Positions 9,874-20,429 of a stretch of 21,787 nucleotides of DNA are shown here, one piece after another. Below the pieces are notes generated by a model. That model was given only the letters and a program-made list of their open reading frames with translations. It did not search any database and had not been told where the DNA came from. Position numbers and translations under genes: made by a program. How positions within the stretch are numbered: position 1 is the first letter of the stretch; every line of letters starts with the position of its first letter. Source of the DNA: Monosiga brevicollis MX1 (Eukaryota; Opisthokonta; Choanoflagellata; Craspedida; Salpingoecidae); the NCBI RefSeq assembly GCF_000002865.3, contig NW_001865062.1, positions 642,281-664,067 of the forward strand, read 5' to 3'.

Positions 9874-12800
9874 ATGGCGACGCACCCGGTGCGCAATCTG
9901 CGGGCGGAGCTCGATGGTGAGGCACTTTGGGCTGACCGCTGATGGCTGCTTTGGGGAGGGGCAATGATGGTTCTGCTCTTAAGGCATGGCCGGGCTCCAT
10001 GCACGCTGCCACAGGAGGTGGCTTGCACGCGCACGCAAGCACTGACACACGTGGCGGGATGCCGCGAGCTCGCGTCTCACTCACTTTGGGGCGGCACATG
10101 TTTGTAGATGATGATCTTGAGCGGCTGCAAGCAGAGTTTCAGCAGCAGCAAGTTCAACCGGCTGCTGCTGTGCTGCGGGCACCGCCTCAGGTCGGTGGCG
10201 CGCTGACAGCACGTCAACACGCGCCGCCGCAAGCCTCAGCCCAGACGGCGCCGCGCCAGCTGCACAAGAACAAGCAACATGTCAAAGAGACTCAACCTGA
10301 GGCAACCTCCAGTCTACAGGACCACCATTCTGAAGCACCCATTCACGCCATGCCGCTGGGAGGATCCATTCTGACCGATGTCATGGAGCGCCAGTCACTT
10401 CGCCAGCCTTCTGGCCCCCGACCAGCTGACAGTAGCTCACCGCAGGCCGCTCTTCAACTCAAGCCCGGCTTTGGAAAAGACGGCACCACTCCCAAAGGTC
10501 GAAAAAGCCTTTTTGCTCGTGCCTTTGATGGAAGCCACCCACAATGGCAACCGCGTACGCATGCGCCTGCACCACGCACTGGCGTGCGCTTCGAGTCTCA
10601 GCCCACATCGAAAAGCGATCGCCCAGACTTACCTGTCGCCAGCATGGCGTCAAAGGATCCGGCCCAAATGTCCGCAGCTGAACGTGAAGAGGCCATGCAG
10701 GAAGTGCAACGCCTTTTGACCCCAGAAAACATTGCTTTCCTAAAACAGCGGGCACAGCAGCGAGCGTCCAAGTCCGACTCTGCAAAGCCTGCGGTCTCGA
10801 GCCTACACACGCAAGCAAGGCCCGTCAGGCCTCCACTCAAAGATTCGTCAACCAAAAAAATGCACCAAGTGCCCCCGTCCCCTGACCCTAGCAGCATGAG
10901 TGCACACCAGCTCGAACGTGTCTTTGCCGGCGAGGAGACCGTTCCCCCTACAACGGCTTTGGAGGCAGACAAAATGGCTTGGCTCCAGGGCGATTTACCA
11001 GCTGCTGATGCGGCAGTCAGCGACGCTTCCATCACGATGCGCCAGCGCCAGGTCGGATCGCCTGCCTTGTTGCTTATGACTTCAGCAAACAGCGCTATTC
11101 CCCCTCCCCCGCAATCATGTTCAACTGCCTGACCGAATCCAATGTGGGTCCGCAATTAGGTGCGCTTTGACTTTGAAGGTGCCATCATCCCGCTTGGAGA
11201 GGATAGGCCTGTTTCCCAAGGGCTTCATCATCACGGCAATGATCAAGCTTTGCCCGGCTACACGCTTGCCGGTACATCCGAGCGTGTATTTGCAAGGCCT
11301 GTGGCGTCACTTGACCCAACAAACTCATCTTGTTGTTCCGTGACTTAGAGTTGTTTCATCTGGCTCAAAGCAGCCTCTTGGCACAAAGAACCTTGGCCTT
11401 GCGCGTTCTCTGCCAAATTATTCGCAAGTTCGTGTCGACATTGGCGTCGAGGCCCAACAGACAGCGACAGCTTGCTCGAAGCTGCTTGTCTGACTGTTCA
11501 TTTGTCCGGGTGTTGCTAGGATTGCGAGGCGTGACTACGATCAGAACGACCTCGGTGATAGTCAAATTGTCGCCGATGCTTTGCTCGACATGGGCATCGT
11601 CTTGTTTCTGCGCAAGATGGTGGATGAACAAATACCTCAAATTGCTTTGCTGGCAGCCAAGGTATGTAAAACACACTGTCCGAGATTTTGTGCGCAAAAT
11701 GGCCCGGTCGTAGCGCAGGACTGAAGCACACATGTTCCAAAGACACCAGTCGAGATACGTGGCAGGCTTGACAGCTGTTTGGCTTTATTTCGATAGGGCA
11801 TCTCAGCCCTGCTGGCCAGCCAGCAGGTACTCGAGCACGTCGCACAACTAGAAACGACATTGGCGTTGGGCCATCGCCTTCATGGCGTGCATGTCAGAGC
11901 GGCCACACCGTCCGAGGATGGCCCAGTCAGCGAACAGCAGCAAACGGTCCTAGACTCGGCTCATGATCTAATTGGTCTGCTCGTTCATAAGATGAAGCTA
12001 CTCCCGCGTTTGCGTTATCTTGTGGAAGTAGGTTCTAGCGCCTTGCGTGCAGCTTCTCGTCTGGCTTGGTTTTGCAGGGTGTTTCCACGGCAACTCACAG
12101 CCTGTGGCAGGTCATGCAATTAGAGGATCTGGAACTTGATCTTCTCTACATCTGCGAAGTGGCCTGTCTTCATAGCGCTCAATGGTAGTTGAAAAACCCA
12201 ACGCCCCGCCTCGCAATGATCGATTCTGTGATTTGGGACAACGTGGAGAGCAATGAACTTCCCCTTTTGTTTGTATGCTTGTGTTCAACGTTGTGCATCA
12301 GCGTTTCTCTCACCTCGCCGCCCCGGCCATCACTTTAGCGCCGTGGCAGTTTTTGACTGCCCGCGATTGCTGTCAGAAGTCATTGTACCGCTCATCACCC
12401 GCAAAAAACTCCCTCTTGTACGTCTCCCGTGCGTAGCTTGGATTTCAATTCGAATTCCCGTATTCATCTCACCATGAGAGATTCTCGCCATCGGCTCGAT
12501 AGGCAGTTCGCGTTCTCAGGCGGCTTTGCGCCGCTTCACGCCGCCATGCCGAACACGTTGTCCAACTGGACGTCCTGCACCTGATCAAAGGCTATGCTGC
12601 CATTCGCCCGAACAAAACAGCCGAGTCCAGCGATAGTGACTACATGTTTGCTACCGAAAGCCTTCTGCTCGTGGCTGACTTTGCACGGTCTGTGCTCGGA
12701 TCACCGCAATGAGACACTGGAACAAAATGAGAAGGCACCAAGAGAAAGGAAATTCGATTCAAGCCAACTGACCCACGCATGCACCTCTTTTGTGACAGAT

Positions 12801-15771
12801 TTCATCTTCTCCTGGAGTATGTTGTCACACAGCTTCCGGCTTGGTGTATGCATCTTCGTGACGCTTTGGCTGAACTGGTATGCATGAAGGCTGTCGCGTT
12901 ATTAACAGCGACTGTTGGTCTTGGAGTCAGTGAGAGGACTCACAACATCTCGTGTGGTCATCGGCTCTTTGTCATATAGCCCGACGGCCATGAGTGGACC
13001 ATAGCTGCTTTGCGGGCATTAGCCAGTGCTTGCGAAGCTACTATAAATCCTCTGAGCCCGGCATTGAGCGCAGAGACCCGACTAGATTGGTCACACTTGG
13101 TCGGCCTCTCTACTACTATCGATGCCATGCTGACGTCGAGTGAGCTTTTTCTTGAAGCGTGGCACCTACCAGATGTCTGCACAGCAGCCCTCAACCTTGC
13201 ACAGTCTTATTTCAAAGCATATCAACACAATCTCCACAGTTCCCCGGCTGCCGCCATCCGGCTCGTGGACGATGCAGCCCATGTGTTTGCCCGCCACGTG
13301 GAACCCATTTTAGGACATTCGTGCTGGAACTCTCTTGGACGGGTTGTCTGGCCTTCAGAAAAGAATCCCGCACATGGGGTACTTGCGGGCAATCCCACCG
13401 TTTCACAGCCGCCGCCTCGAGCAACGCAGCAGCAACTGAGTTTTTTTCTGGCCCTACAAAGGCTTGTGCTTCAACTGGCGGGCATCAATAAGTAGGAATG
13501 GCATACCAATTTTGTTTGCAAACACTGCCCTCAAGGGTCAAATCCTTTCATACCTGAACGAGTCGAGGTCTGTCTGCTTGTGTGCCTCACAGCCCATGCG
13601 GCTTTTGCTTCTTTTAGGACCTTGCTGCACCACCCAGAGCTACAAGCTTGGGTCAAGATGCCGACTGTAACGACATTTATTCAACAGTTTGTCGGTGATT
13701 TTGCCGAACATGGGCCGTCGGCCGTTTTTCAGCTTCAGCCCGTGGACGAATTGCTAGCTCTATGGACCCGGTTGCAAGTCACGACGACATCAATGGCGCA
13801 GAGTGATGATCTGCTTGACGTGATTTTGCGCTTGGTAACCGTTGTCAGCTCAACATCAGCGCCAATGGTGCGCAATGTGTTGAATGAGACGCAACAACAC
13901 ATTACCACGCCAGGGGCGAGAAAGGTGTTGCAGTTTTTGCACGATAAACTTTTGGTTGCTGATGATAACATGAACACTCGTCTGATTGACTATCAGTTGA
14001 CTGCCACCTCGGAGTCCAGCCTGGTGTAAGTTGGCATAGTTTGTCTGCCCATTGCTGTTTTTTTTTTTTTTTTCCTTTCCTTCTCTCTTTCCTCTCCTTT
14101 CGCAGCGGCATCAAAAAATGCTTTCTCGTTTCTGCTTCAAAGCCAGCATTGGCTCTTGGATCAGAGCAGCTCACCGTGTGCTGAATGGGCTTGATATAGT
14201 TTGCCACTGGCCCCTGAGTGGTTTTTTGCCGCCTTGCGCTCCGTCCAGACAGCGCTTGATGCTGTTCAAGATTCTCTCTCTTCTAGTGCAGCGGAGGCGA
14301 GTTACCAAGGAGGTTTTCACATGCTCGGAGTTGCCAATACACTGTCGGGCCTTGACATTTGCTATTCCTCTCGCAATGCCACAGGAGGTAGCGCTGGATA
14401 CAAGTGCCATTTTGGAATTCTATGCACATATCTTTGATGTGCAGGTCAGTTTCGTAAAATGCGCAAACATTGAGTCGTGCGCGCCAAATGTCTCATCGTT
14501 TTCTGCTTTGCAGAGCGCCCTGGTCAAGGGCATTGGCATTGATCTTTGGTATTCAGAGCTACTTCGTGCCTACACCTTGTGTGACCCTATTCCATCATTT
14601 GGTTCCGTGCAAAAGGTACCACACTTTAAGCGCCACTGGCTTGTTCAAACTGTTTAATCGTTGTCCGGAAATGCTTTTGAGTCGTTGGCTAATGAACTGA
14701 TGACTCTGCTCTTACGGCTTGATCCTCTTCTTTGTATGCCATAGCCGATGAGTCGCCTATTAAATTTTGTTGCGCTACATTGTCGAGAAGTTGGCGCAAC
14801 AGTGGCAACGGCGACTGAACTCGACTTGCAGTACGTCCAACTAGCAAGCAGTGCACATGATCGAGTTTTAGAAGACATCCTTTTCTCCGGATCTTCAGAC
14901 ACGGTTAGTCTAACATCCCTCAGTGTCGCTCCTTCGTTTGATCTTTATAATTGTAAGCGTCGGTCCGAGGGTGGAGAGGGCAAGCAGCCCAGCCTCACAT
15001 GCTCGGTTGGACATGGACCTTTAGATTCATCAGCAATTTTTGTTGCTGCCACTTGCCCACCCGTGGCCAAGTGACTTTCGCAAGTCCTTGTTGTGTCATG
15101 ACTCGATTGCTCAAGTTTTACAGACCACGGGTTCAGATTTGATGCCTATTTTGCACAACTTTCAGGTAAACGTCCGACTTGGCTTTGCTTTGCCTGTGGT
15201 TATGTTGAAGCCTTGGGCGTTTCGGCAGAAGCTCACCTTGCACGCTTTTTTGTCGCAGATGCCCCTCGAAAAAGACCGCAGCATCGTGGATCTCATGTTG
15301 CGTCAACTTTTCAATGTCCAGGTATGGGCAGGCCTATTCCTCGGCCGATCAGCTTTGTCTTTCTTTTCACCATCGCTGCTGTGTGTGAATCTGAGGTTCA
15401 CACGCCTGCTGTGTGTGAATCTGAGGTTCACACACCTGCTCACGCCGCCTGCTTTCCGGGGAACGTAGCCTGCTCAATCTCTTCTCTACTGGCTCTGCTT
15501 GCATCATGTGGCTGCCTTCTTGTTTCGTGACTTTGGGTTTGGTATGGACGATCTTACGGCCAGTCTAAACGACGATCCACACGCACAAGACCATCGCCAC
15601 CACGCCCTCAAGCGTGTAGAATCTCTAGAGCCAGCTGTTCGGCGCGACTTGCTTTGTTATGCCCCATCCACGCCGATCAAAAGCTTGGACGAGGTTTGGT
15701 CGAATGAAGAAAGTGTCGTGCCTGCAACGCGACGAGAACTCCTCGTCCAAGCTCTAGAAATGGCATCTTGA
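9874..15771 (+). CDS. RPAP1: RPAP1, RNA polymerase II-associated protein 1
   Basis: Nineteen exons give about 1292 residues (human about 1393): 9874-9916, 10108-11051, 11160-11271, 11349-11427, 11520-11661, 11797-12027, 12078-12184, 12339-12417, 12503-12687, 12799-12877, 12980-13491, 13618-14025, 14200-14329, 14385-14444, 14514-14615, 14745-14903, 15025-15165, 15259-15321, 15469-15771. Landmarks: the N-terminal DDDLERLQAEF; SILTDVMER and RKSLFARAF; the RPAP1 N-type motif EVQRLLTPENIAFL (about 205-225); KMAWLQGDLP; then the diagnostic C-type motif VRFDFEGAIIP...GLHHHGND and ELFHLAQSSLLAQRTLAL (about 330-395). Later come LLPRLRYLVE, VFDCPRLL and FLLLPLAHPW, and the C-terminus keeps QMPLEKDRSIVDLMLRQLF and LHHVAAFLF. 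RPAP1 links Pol II to assembly and import factors and to Mediator-dependent transcription. The alpha-helical middle is only weakly conserved, so exons 13-16 are less certain. Intron 14330-14384 is only 55 nt and has a weak donor. Confidence 0.93.
15376..15435. repeat. Two tandem 30-bp units, each a hairpin, in an RPAP1 intron
   Basis: Two adjacent 30-base units beginning CTGCTGTGTGTGAATCTGAG differ at a single base. Each contains the inverted repeat GTGTGAA-7 nt-TTCACAC, so the RNA could form two identical stem-loops. They lie inside the last RPAP1 intron (15322-15468), upstream of its acceptor. A partial third unit (CTGCT) follows. Confidence 0.92.
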
Positions 15772-15947
15772 CTGCTGAAGATAATCCAATTCTCGTTGAG
15801 CATGAGGATACTAAGGAAACAAAAGAAATCGATCCAACACATCATCACAAGCAACCGCATGAACAAAAAACCGTTAAAAAAAAAACCCCCCCACAACCCA
15901 AAAACCCCCTCACACACAAGAAACAGAAACAGAAAAACCAAAAAGTA

Positions 15948-16020
15948 TACGCACGACCAGAATTGAACTGATGACCTTCGCTGTGTTAAAGCGACGTGAT
16001 AACCACTACACCACGCGCGC
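15948..16020 (-). tRNA. trnV(AAC): tRNA-Val, anticodon AAC
   Basis: A 73-base cloverleaf can be drawn on the minus strand without gaps. The acceptor stem GCGCGCG pairs with CGTGCGT (one terminal and one internal G-U) and has discriminator A. The D arm holds AGTGGTTAT. The anticodon stem TCGCT/AGCGA is perfect around the loop TTAACAC, giving anticodon AAC (valine GTT; A34 presumably becomes inosine). The T stem ATCAG/CTGGT (one wobble) encloses loop TTCAATT. The internal promoter is visible as box A (TGGTGTAGTGG) and box B (AGTTCAATTC). A T5 terminator follows directly (ATACTTTTTGG on the minus strand). No intron, and no encoded CCA, as expected in eukaryotes. It is convergent with RPAP1, whose stop lies 176 bases away across an A/C-rich spacer with no other feature. 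Confidence 0.95.
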
Positions 16021-16046
16021 CGTTGTAAATGGTGGTCTTATTTTAT

Positions 16047-16054
16047 TATATAAA
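16047..16054 (-). promoter_or_regulatory. TATA-like site upstream of the tRNA gene
   Basis: TATATAAA on the plus strand (TTTATATA on the minus strand) lies 27-34 bases upstream of the tRNA 5' end. TATA-like sites at this distance assist TFIIIB placement at some tRNA genes. The surrounding DNA is AT-rich, so it may be chance. Confidence 0.3.
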
Positions 16055-16135
16055 TGTTTGTTTTTATTTGTAAGACTTTTGAGGTCAATTGTCAGCAAAA
16101 ACAGGTCCTATGGGAGATTCAAAGTGGATGATGTA

Positions 16136-16174
16136 CAGTGGGGGCAACTTTTTGTCTCGGGAAACTATTTCTTG
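16136..16174 (+). repeat. Left terminal inverted repeat of the pogo-like element
   Basis: Begins CAGTGGGGGCAACTTTTTGT and ends CTATTTCTTG. It matches the reverse complement of 19628-19666 at 37 of 39 positions (C/T at position 10, T/G at position 16). TA precedes it. Confidence 0.95.
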
Positions 16175-16609
16175 CAGTTTTTCATTTTGAGGATTTTGCT
16201 CTTTTTTCGACTTCTTTTTGGGCAGGCACGGTCAAAGTCTTTATCTTTCAAGGCTTGTCGGGCGCGAACAACAATATCAAGTGAAAAATTGATGGCGCAG
16301 AGCCCACGGAGATGGCATGGCCTTAGTTATTGATCACTCAACAAGAGCAGTCTCAGGCATTTCAGCGCTTTGAAGGGCTATTTTGGAGCAGGCGCCTTTG
16401 GGTCGGGCACGGAGGCACAGGGTCACATTGGCAGACGCCCTACAGGACATCTACGAGTATTGCATTCTTAAAATTCAAACATTGAGCATGTGGGCACCTT
16501 GCTCAAACTTATGTGCTGTTGAAACTCTGCTCAAGCGAACGCTGCCACAGGCTGCAATAGAATTTGTAACGTGACGTACTTTCGCAGCGAGGCGCTGGTA
16601 GGACCAAAT

Positions 16610-19281
16610 TTAGGTGTGGGGGCGCTTCAACGCAGCCATATGATCTCGATGACGGCGGCAGCCGTCGTCAAGACGTTCAATAATTTGTTGCATCTCAAGA
16701 GGATCCGGCTGGACCATCTCCATTGCTGCAAGCGTTGACGGGTTGTGGTCTTGCTCTTCACGTGATGATAGTAACGTGTTTGCAGGGATGGGTCGAAGCC
16801 AGAACGCAAAGTCAGCAGGGGCGTTGTGAGCAAGATGGTATTCATTCGATCCGCATTCATCTGGGTTCACTGATAAATGCATTGTGGATGCTGTATTTGT
16901 GTCAGCTAAGACAGGATCCTCGGTTTCTTGCGACACCCCCGTATCAGAGGATGTCAGAGGGGTGCTGGCCATCGTTGGGGGTATGGAAGCCGATGACGCA
17001 GCTGTATCACGTACAGGATCTTGCTCGGTGAAGCCTTGCACTTGTTCTGCATGTGAAAACGCAGTGTCAGGTGATTGGAGACCCAATGAGCCTCGAACAC
17101 GGCTGATGAGGTCTGCGCGACTCCCGGTTGAGGATAAACGACGATCACGACACGCGGCTTTGAGGGCCGATATTGTGATCCTGTGCACCCCTAAAGCTCC
17201 GCATAGATCTGCCTCGCTTGCATGACGCTGGTTGCGTCGAACCTGATGCCTCCTGGCTTGTTGTTGCTGCTCGAGGCGAAGTGCGCTGTCACCCCAAGAC
17301 AGGCCACCCCAAACCTGGGACCGCCGAGAGCCTCGGCGAGGAGTTGGTATTTGAAGCCTCGGGCTCAGATCAACTTGCAAGTTGGTCAATGCAACACGAC
17401 TGCTGTCCAACGCGTGTTGAAGCTGACTAACAACGCCTTGAAGTCGCTCGCAAGCTTTGCTTAAAAAAAACCGCAGAGGTTTTTTTTTGCTTAAGCTGCG
17501 TGCTTTTGCAATCTTCCGCGGGGTAGACATGCTGGAGCTGAAGGGTGTCGAGTCGGAACTTGGAGGAGTTGGCGTTCGAGGCATGTCCTCATCGATCTCA
17601 CGGCTTGCGTGGCGTATGTGAGAGGGCGTTGTTGATCCTTCAGTGGTGACACGGCGCCGTGGGTTTGGCGAGTGCGCACGCGATAACCTGGGTTGGTTTG
17701 ACATATGTTCCGTGCCTCGAGAGGTTTTGGACAACCCAGCATGACGAAATGCAGATTGAATCCGACTTGGGTACTCGCGTTGAACATTGATGGCACGGTA
17801 GAGCGCCTGAATTTCTTCGTCCAACGTTGGGGCATGCCCATACACAACCCCGGTTGTGTGCAAACACAGGTCTCGCCGCTTCTGATGGATATAGCAATGC
17901 CATTGGTCAGATGGCGCAAGGGCATGGCTGGTGTTGGGTGGGATGACAAGGAGAAAAATGTTGATGGTACGAAGGTATGCAACAACATCAGCGTCGATGC
18001 GCGTGGTATGGCCGTCTGAAAGCAGCAACAATGGCTCTTGATCGCCAATGTATGCCCTGAGCCGCCGACAAAAGGCAACAAAAAGGCGCCGATTGATATA
18101 GCCTGAATGGGTGCTGCAAATCATGAAGTGGTCAAATGACGCGTCGGATGCAACTGTAGACGGAAGTTGGGCAGGACCAATAGCTCGCGGACTCAAGGCC
18201 CGTCGCGCATGTATCATCATGGGTGGGGCCATGTCACCATCCATGCAAATTGCCAAAACAGCGGTGACTGGCTCGTTGTGTGTTCGACCTCGCACAACCC
18301 CGGCATCCTCGCGTCGAGCCATTGAGGTGTACACCTGCGTCGTGCCAAGTCCAGTGCGTAGGCCCGGCATCTCATCAACACCCCAAATGCGCGATAAGCC
18401 TACGGCAAACGCATGGCGTAAGAGGGCCAAAAAAAAGGCTATCTTGGGAGCGACGATCAGCCAACTTACATGATGCCTTGATACATCCGACATGGCGCCC
18501 AGACTGATGTACAAAATCTAATCTGGAGAGAGCATCCTCCAGGCATGTAAAATACGCCTCGCAGGTTGTCTGAGTCAAAGCCAAGGCTCTGGCCTCGGTC
18601 TGAGCCTTAGCCTTGGTGAGCTTCAAATCAAACTCCTTCTCAAGGGCTCGAAACCACTGCTTACTAATTGTGGGGCGGACAGCCTCAGCTGGAGATAGAT
18701 CGTACGCCTCTTTTTGCCGCAGAAGCTTCCGTTCTGGTGCCGATAAAGGCGCAATGCTGTCTGCAATAACCGGTTGGAGGCGTGTTTGGTCTTGCAACGC
18801 GCGTTCGCGAACTTGTAGAATCTCACAAATGGCTAGCGTTGATTGACTTCTGGTTCGACTGCTGCGCAAATCGCTCATTGTCGACAGCCAATTGGCAAGA
18901 ATGACACGTTCTGCCTTTGTGCAGAGCTGTCGTCCATCATGGATGACGTCTCCTCTCCGGCGTCGACCGCGGGCAGCCTCGAATTCACAGCGGGAAACGC
19001 CGTACAGGGGCAGTGACATGCCCCATCTTCACGTGAGAAGGTCTGGTAGGGCAAAGAAGCTTCAGTTGGGACCGAGAAATGCGCCCAATGCCATCCTTTC
19101 GAGCCTTGTCCCTGACAGCAGTCTCTGTGGCAGTACCACGGCGAACTAGCTCGTACATCTCCAGAGCATGCGTGGCTTGCACACGACGCTGCGCCTGTAC
19201 AGAAAGATTTGAGATGAGAGGCAATCGAAAACCCAGCCCTTCATCGGTGTTGATCTCTCCCTCGTCCAAGCTTTCTTGCAA
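16610..19281 (-). CDS. pogo/Fot1-like DD35D transposase with SAP-like C-terminus
   Basis: Read on the minus strand, the main body has two exons joined by a 70-nt GTAAGT...CCGTAG intron (18400-18469). Exon 18470 upward holds a CENP-B type helix-turn-helix region (QLCTKAERVILANWLS, ISKQWFRALEKEFDLKL). The second exon runs from 18399 to the TAA at 16610-16612 and carries the DDE domain: IWGVDEMP (first Asp at 18376-18374), LLLSDGHTTRID (second, 18016-18014) and PPNTSHALAPSD (third, 17908-17906). The last two are separated by 35 residues, as in Fot1. Then come a Ser/Pro-rich stretch, a predicted coiled coil (ACERLQGVVSQLQHALDS), a glutamine-rich patch and a SAP-like motif (ISALKAACRDRR...GSRADLISRV, about 17085-17185). 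The N-terminus is unclear. A helix-turn-helix-like frame (about 19281-18985) and the frame used from 19019 overlap in different phases, so either a small intron (a possible donor in TCTCGGTCC near 19070) or a frameshift separates them. The true start could be further up, for example the ATG at 19404-19402. Confidence 0.85.
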
Positions 19282-19627
19282 AATAGTTTGTCCATCGGTC
19301 AGATGCCAATGCTAGGTACCTTGTGTTCACGTGTGTACCCGCCATTGATACATGTCGAAGGCCTGGGCTCCATCATCGGCGAGAGGGCGAGAAGAGCCTT
19401 CCATGCGAACAAGCCACAAAATGGCAGCGCCGTAACTCGAGATAGAAACGAAAAAAATGGCACCTCTTGAGCGCCATGGTCCAAGAGTCATGTATTATCG
19501 CACTGTGCAGCTGCAACACCTTCTAACACGAAGCTGTGATGAGGTATACCATGTGCAAGGTCAGGTCCTGCTGCCATTTCGAAGGAACGGTTTGGCCATG
19601 AATTTGTTTGGCTCAAACCCAAAACCA

Positions 19628-19666
19628 CAAGAAATAGTTTCCCGAGACAACAAGTTACCCCCACTG
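19628..19666 (-). repeat. Right terminal inverted repeat of the pogo-like element
   Basis: Reverse complement begins CAGTGGGGGTAACTTGTTGT and ends CTATTTCTTG. It pairs with 16136-16174 and is followed outside by TA at 19667-19668. Confidence 0.95.
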
Positions 19667-19782
19667 TACATGTAGGAGCAGTGTCCAAAGTGACGCTTGT
19701 CTTAAAGTGGTTCCTTGGCGAGGAGACGCTTCGGGTAGTGGCAAAGCAAGCTTCGTTTCAGCTCAGATTTTAAAGGTCAGAA

Positions 19783-20240
19783 ACAGCTCCTGGAGGCTCA
19801 CATCTTCACGCGGGCCAACACTGGGGGCTTTGGCCTGCACGACTTGGTTGAGCGCGGTCCGGTGCAACATGGCCAAGCTGGCCACTCACTACCCTCGGGT
19901 CTACGATCGGCTCTTGGAGGATGCATCGAGGGCTGCCGACTTTGAGGTCCGCGTGCAGCAAGCTGGCTTCCAGATGGCCACGGTCAAGGACGCAGCGACT
20001 CAGCGACCAGCTGAGATCGTTGCCCTCCGCTCCAAGGCGGCACTGGACGACCTGATGGCCAAGTGCGCGCTGGACCTGCAGCAGGCATATCTGGCCTCAC
20101 GTGAGTGGGGCGTCAGCACTGTCTTGACCATGCGGGGTCGGGACAAGTTGCGTCGCTTGAGCGACACGACCTTTGCCATTGCGGTCGTGTCCATGATGGG
20201 TTTTGGCCTCCATGAACTCATCAACGTAATAATAAATTAG
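19783..20240 (+). pseudogene. Fragment of a reverse-transcriptase C-terminal (thumb/linker) region
   Basis: The GGFGLHDLV motif corresponds to the GGLGL block that follows the catalytic domain in many non-LTR reverse transcriptases. It is followed by an alpha-helical stretch (MAKLATHYPRVYDRLLEDAS, then ALDLQQAYLASREWGVSTVL) and by RLSDTTFAIAVVSMMG, the usual lead-in to a zinc finger in this class. GC content is higher than in the flanking repeats, consistent with former coding sequence. No catalytic RT motif is present. The segment is a degraded, non-functional piece. Confidence 0.5.
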
Positions 20241-20429
20241 GTGTTTGAACCTCAGAGCCGAAAGCAAAGCTGTGCAACCCCGACATCAAAATCACGACGG
20301 CACGCAAAACAACACAAGAGAACAAGACAATTTCATCGGCTCCTATCATGCCGAGGAGTACAAGCGCGAAGAATCACGCACATAGAAACAAAAATCGTAC
20401 AAAAAGACCAAGTATAACCAGAGATCCGA
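20241..20429 (+). repeat. Left arm of a 189-bp inverted repeat
   Basis: Begins GTGTTTGAACCTCAGAGC and ends near GAGATCCG. About 90 percent identical, by eye, to the reverse complement of 21370-21558. It separates the RT-like fragment from the zinc-finger/nuclease frame. Similarity stops sharply at both edges: the left flank reads AATAAATTAG, which the other copy does not share. Confidence 0.9.

Larger units (their letters stand above)
16136..19666 (-). mobile_element. Full-length pogo/Fot1-type (Tc1/mariner superfamily) DNA transposon
   Basis: The element is 3531 bp. Both ends read inward from CAGTGGGGG and are followed immediately outside by TA on each side (16134-16135 and 19667-19668), the target duplication expected for Tc1/mariner elements. 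The terminal 39 bp match at 37 positions, and weaker similarity runs on to about 57 bp. Inside is one minus-strand gene for a DDE transposase with a CENP-B type DNA-binding region, which fits pogo/Fot1. About 470 bp on the left (16136-16609) and 385 bp on the right (19282-19666) flank the gene and hold no other recognised coding sequence. The well-matched ends and long open frame suggest fairly recent insertion. Whether it is still active is open, because the transposase N-terminus does not read cleanly. Confidence 0.92.

Noticed and set aside
14026-14199. Possible extra RPAP1 exon starting after the CAG at about 14105
   Set aside because: It would require a second intron of about 20 nt. Joining 14025 directly to 14200 gives the conserved LVLPLAPEWF sequence in phase.
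17461-17492. A-run/T-run inverted repeat that could be a terminator
   Set aside because: It lies inside the transposase frame and encodes Lys-Lys-Lys-Pro-Leu-Arg-Phe-Phe; on this AT-run sequence the hairpin is likely incidental.
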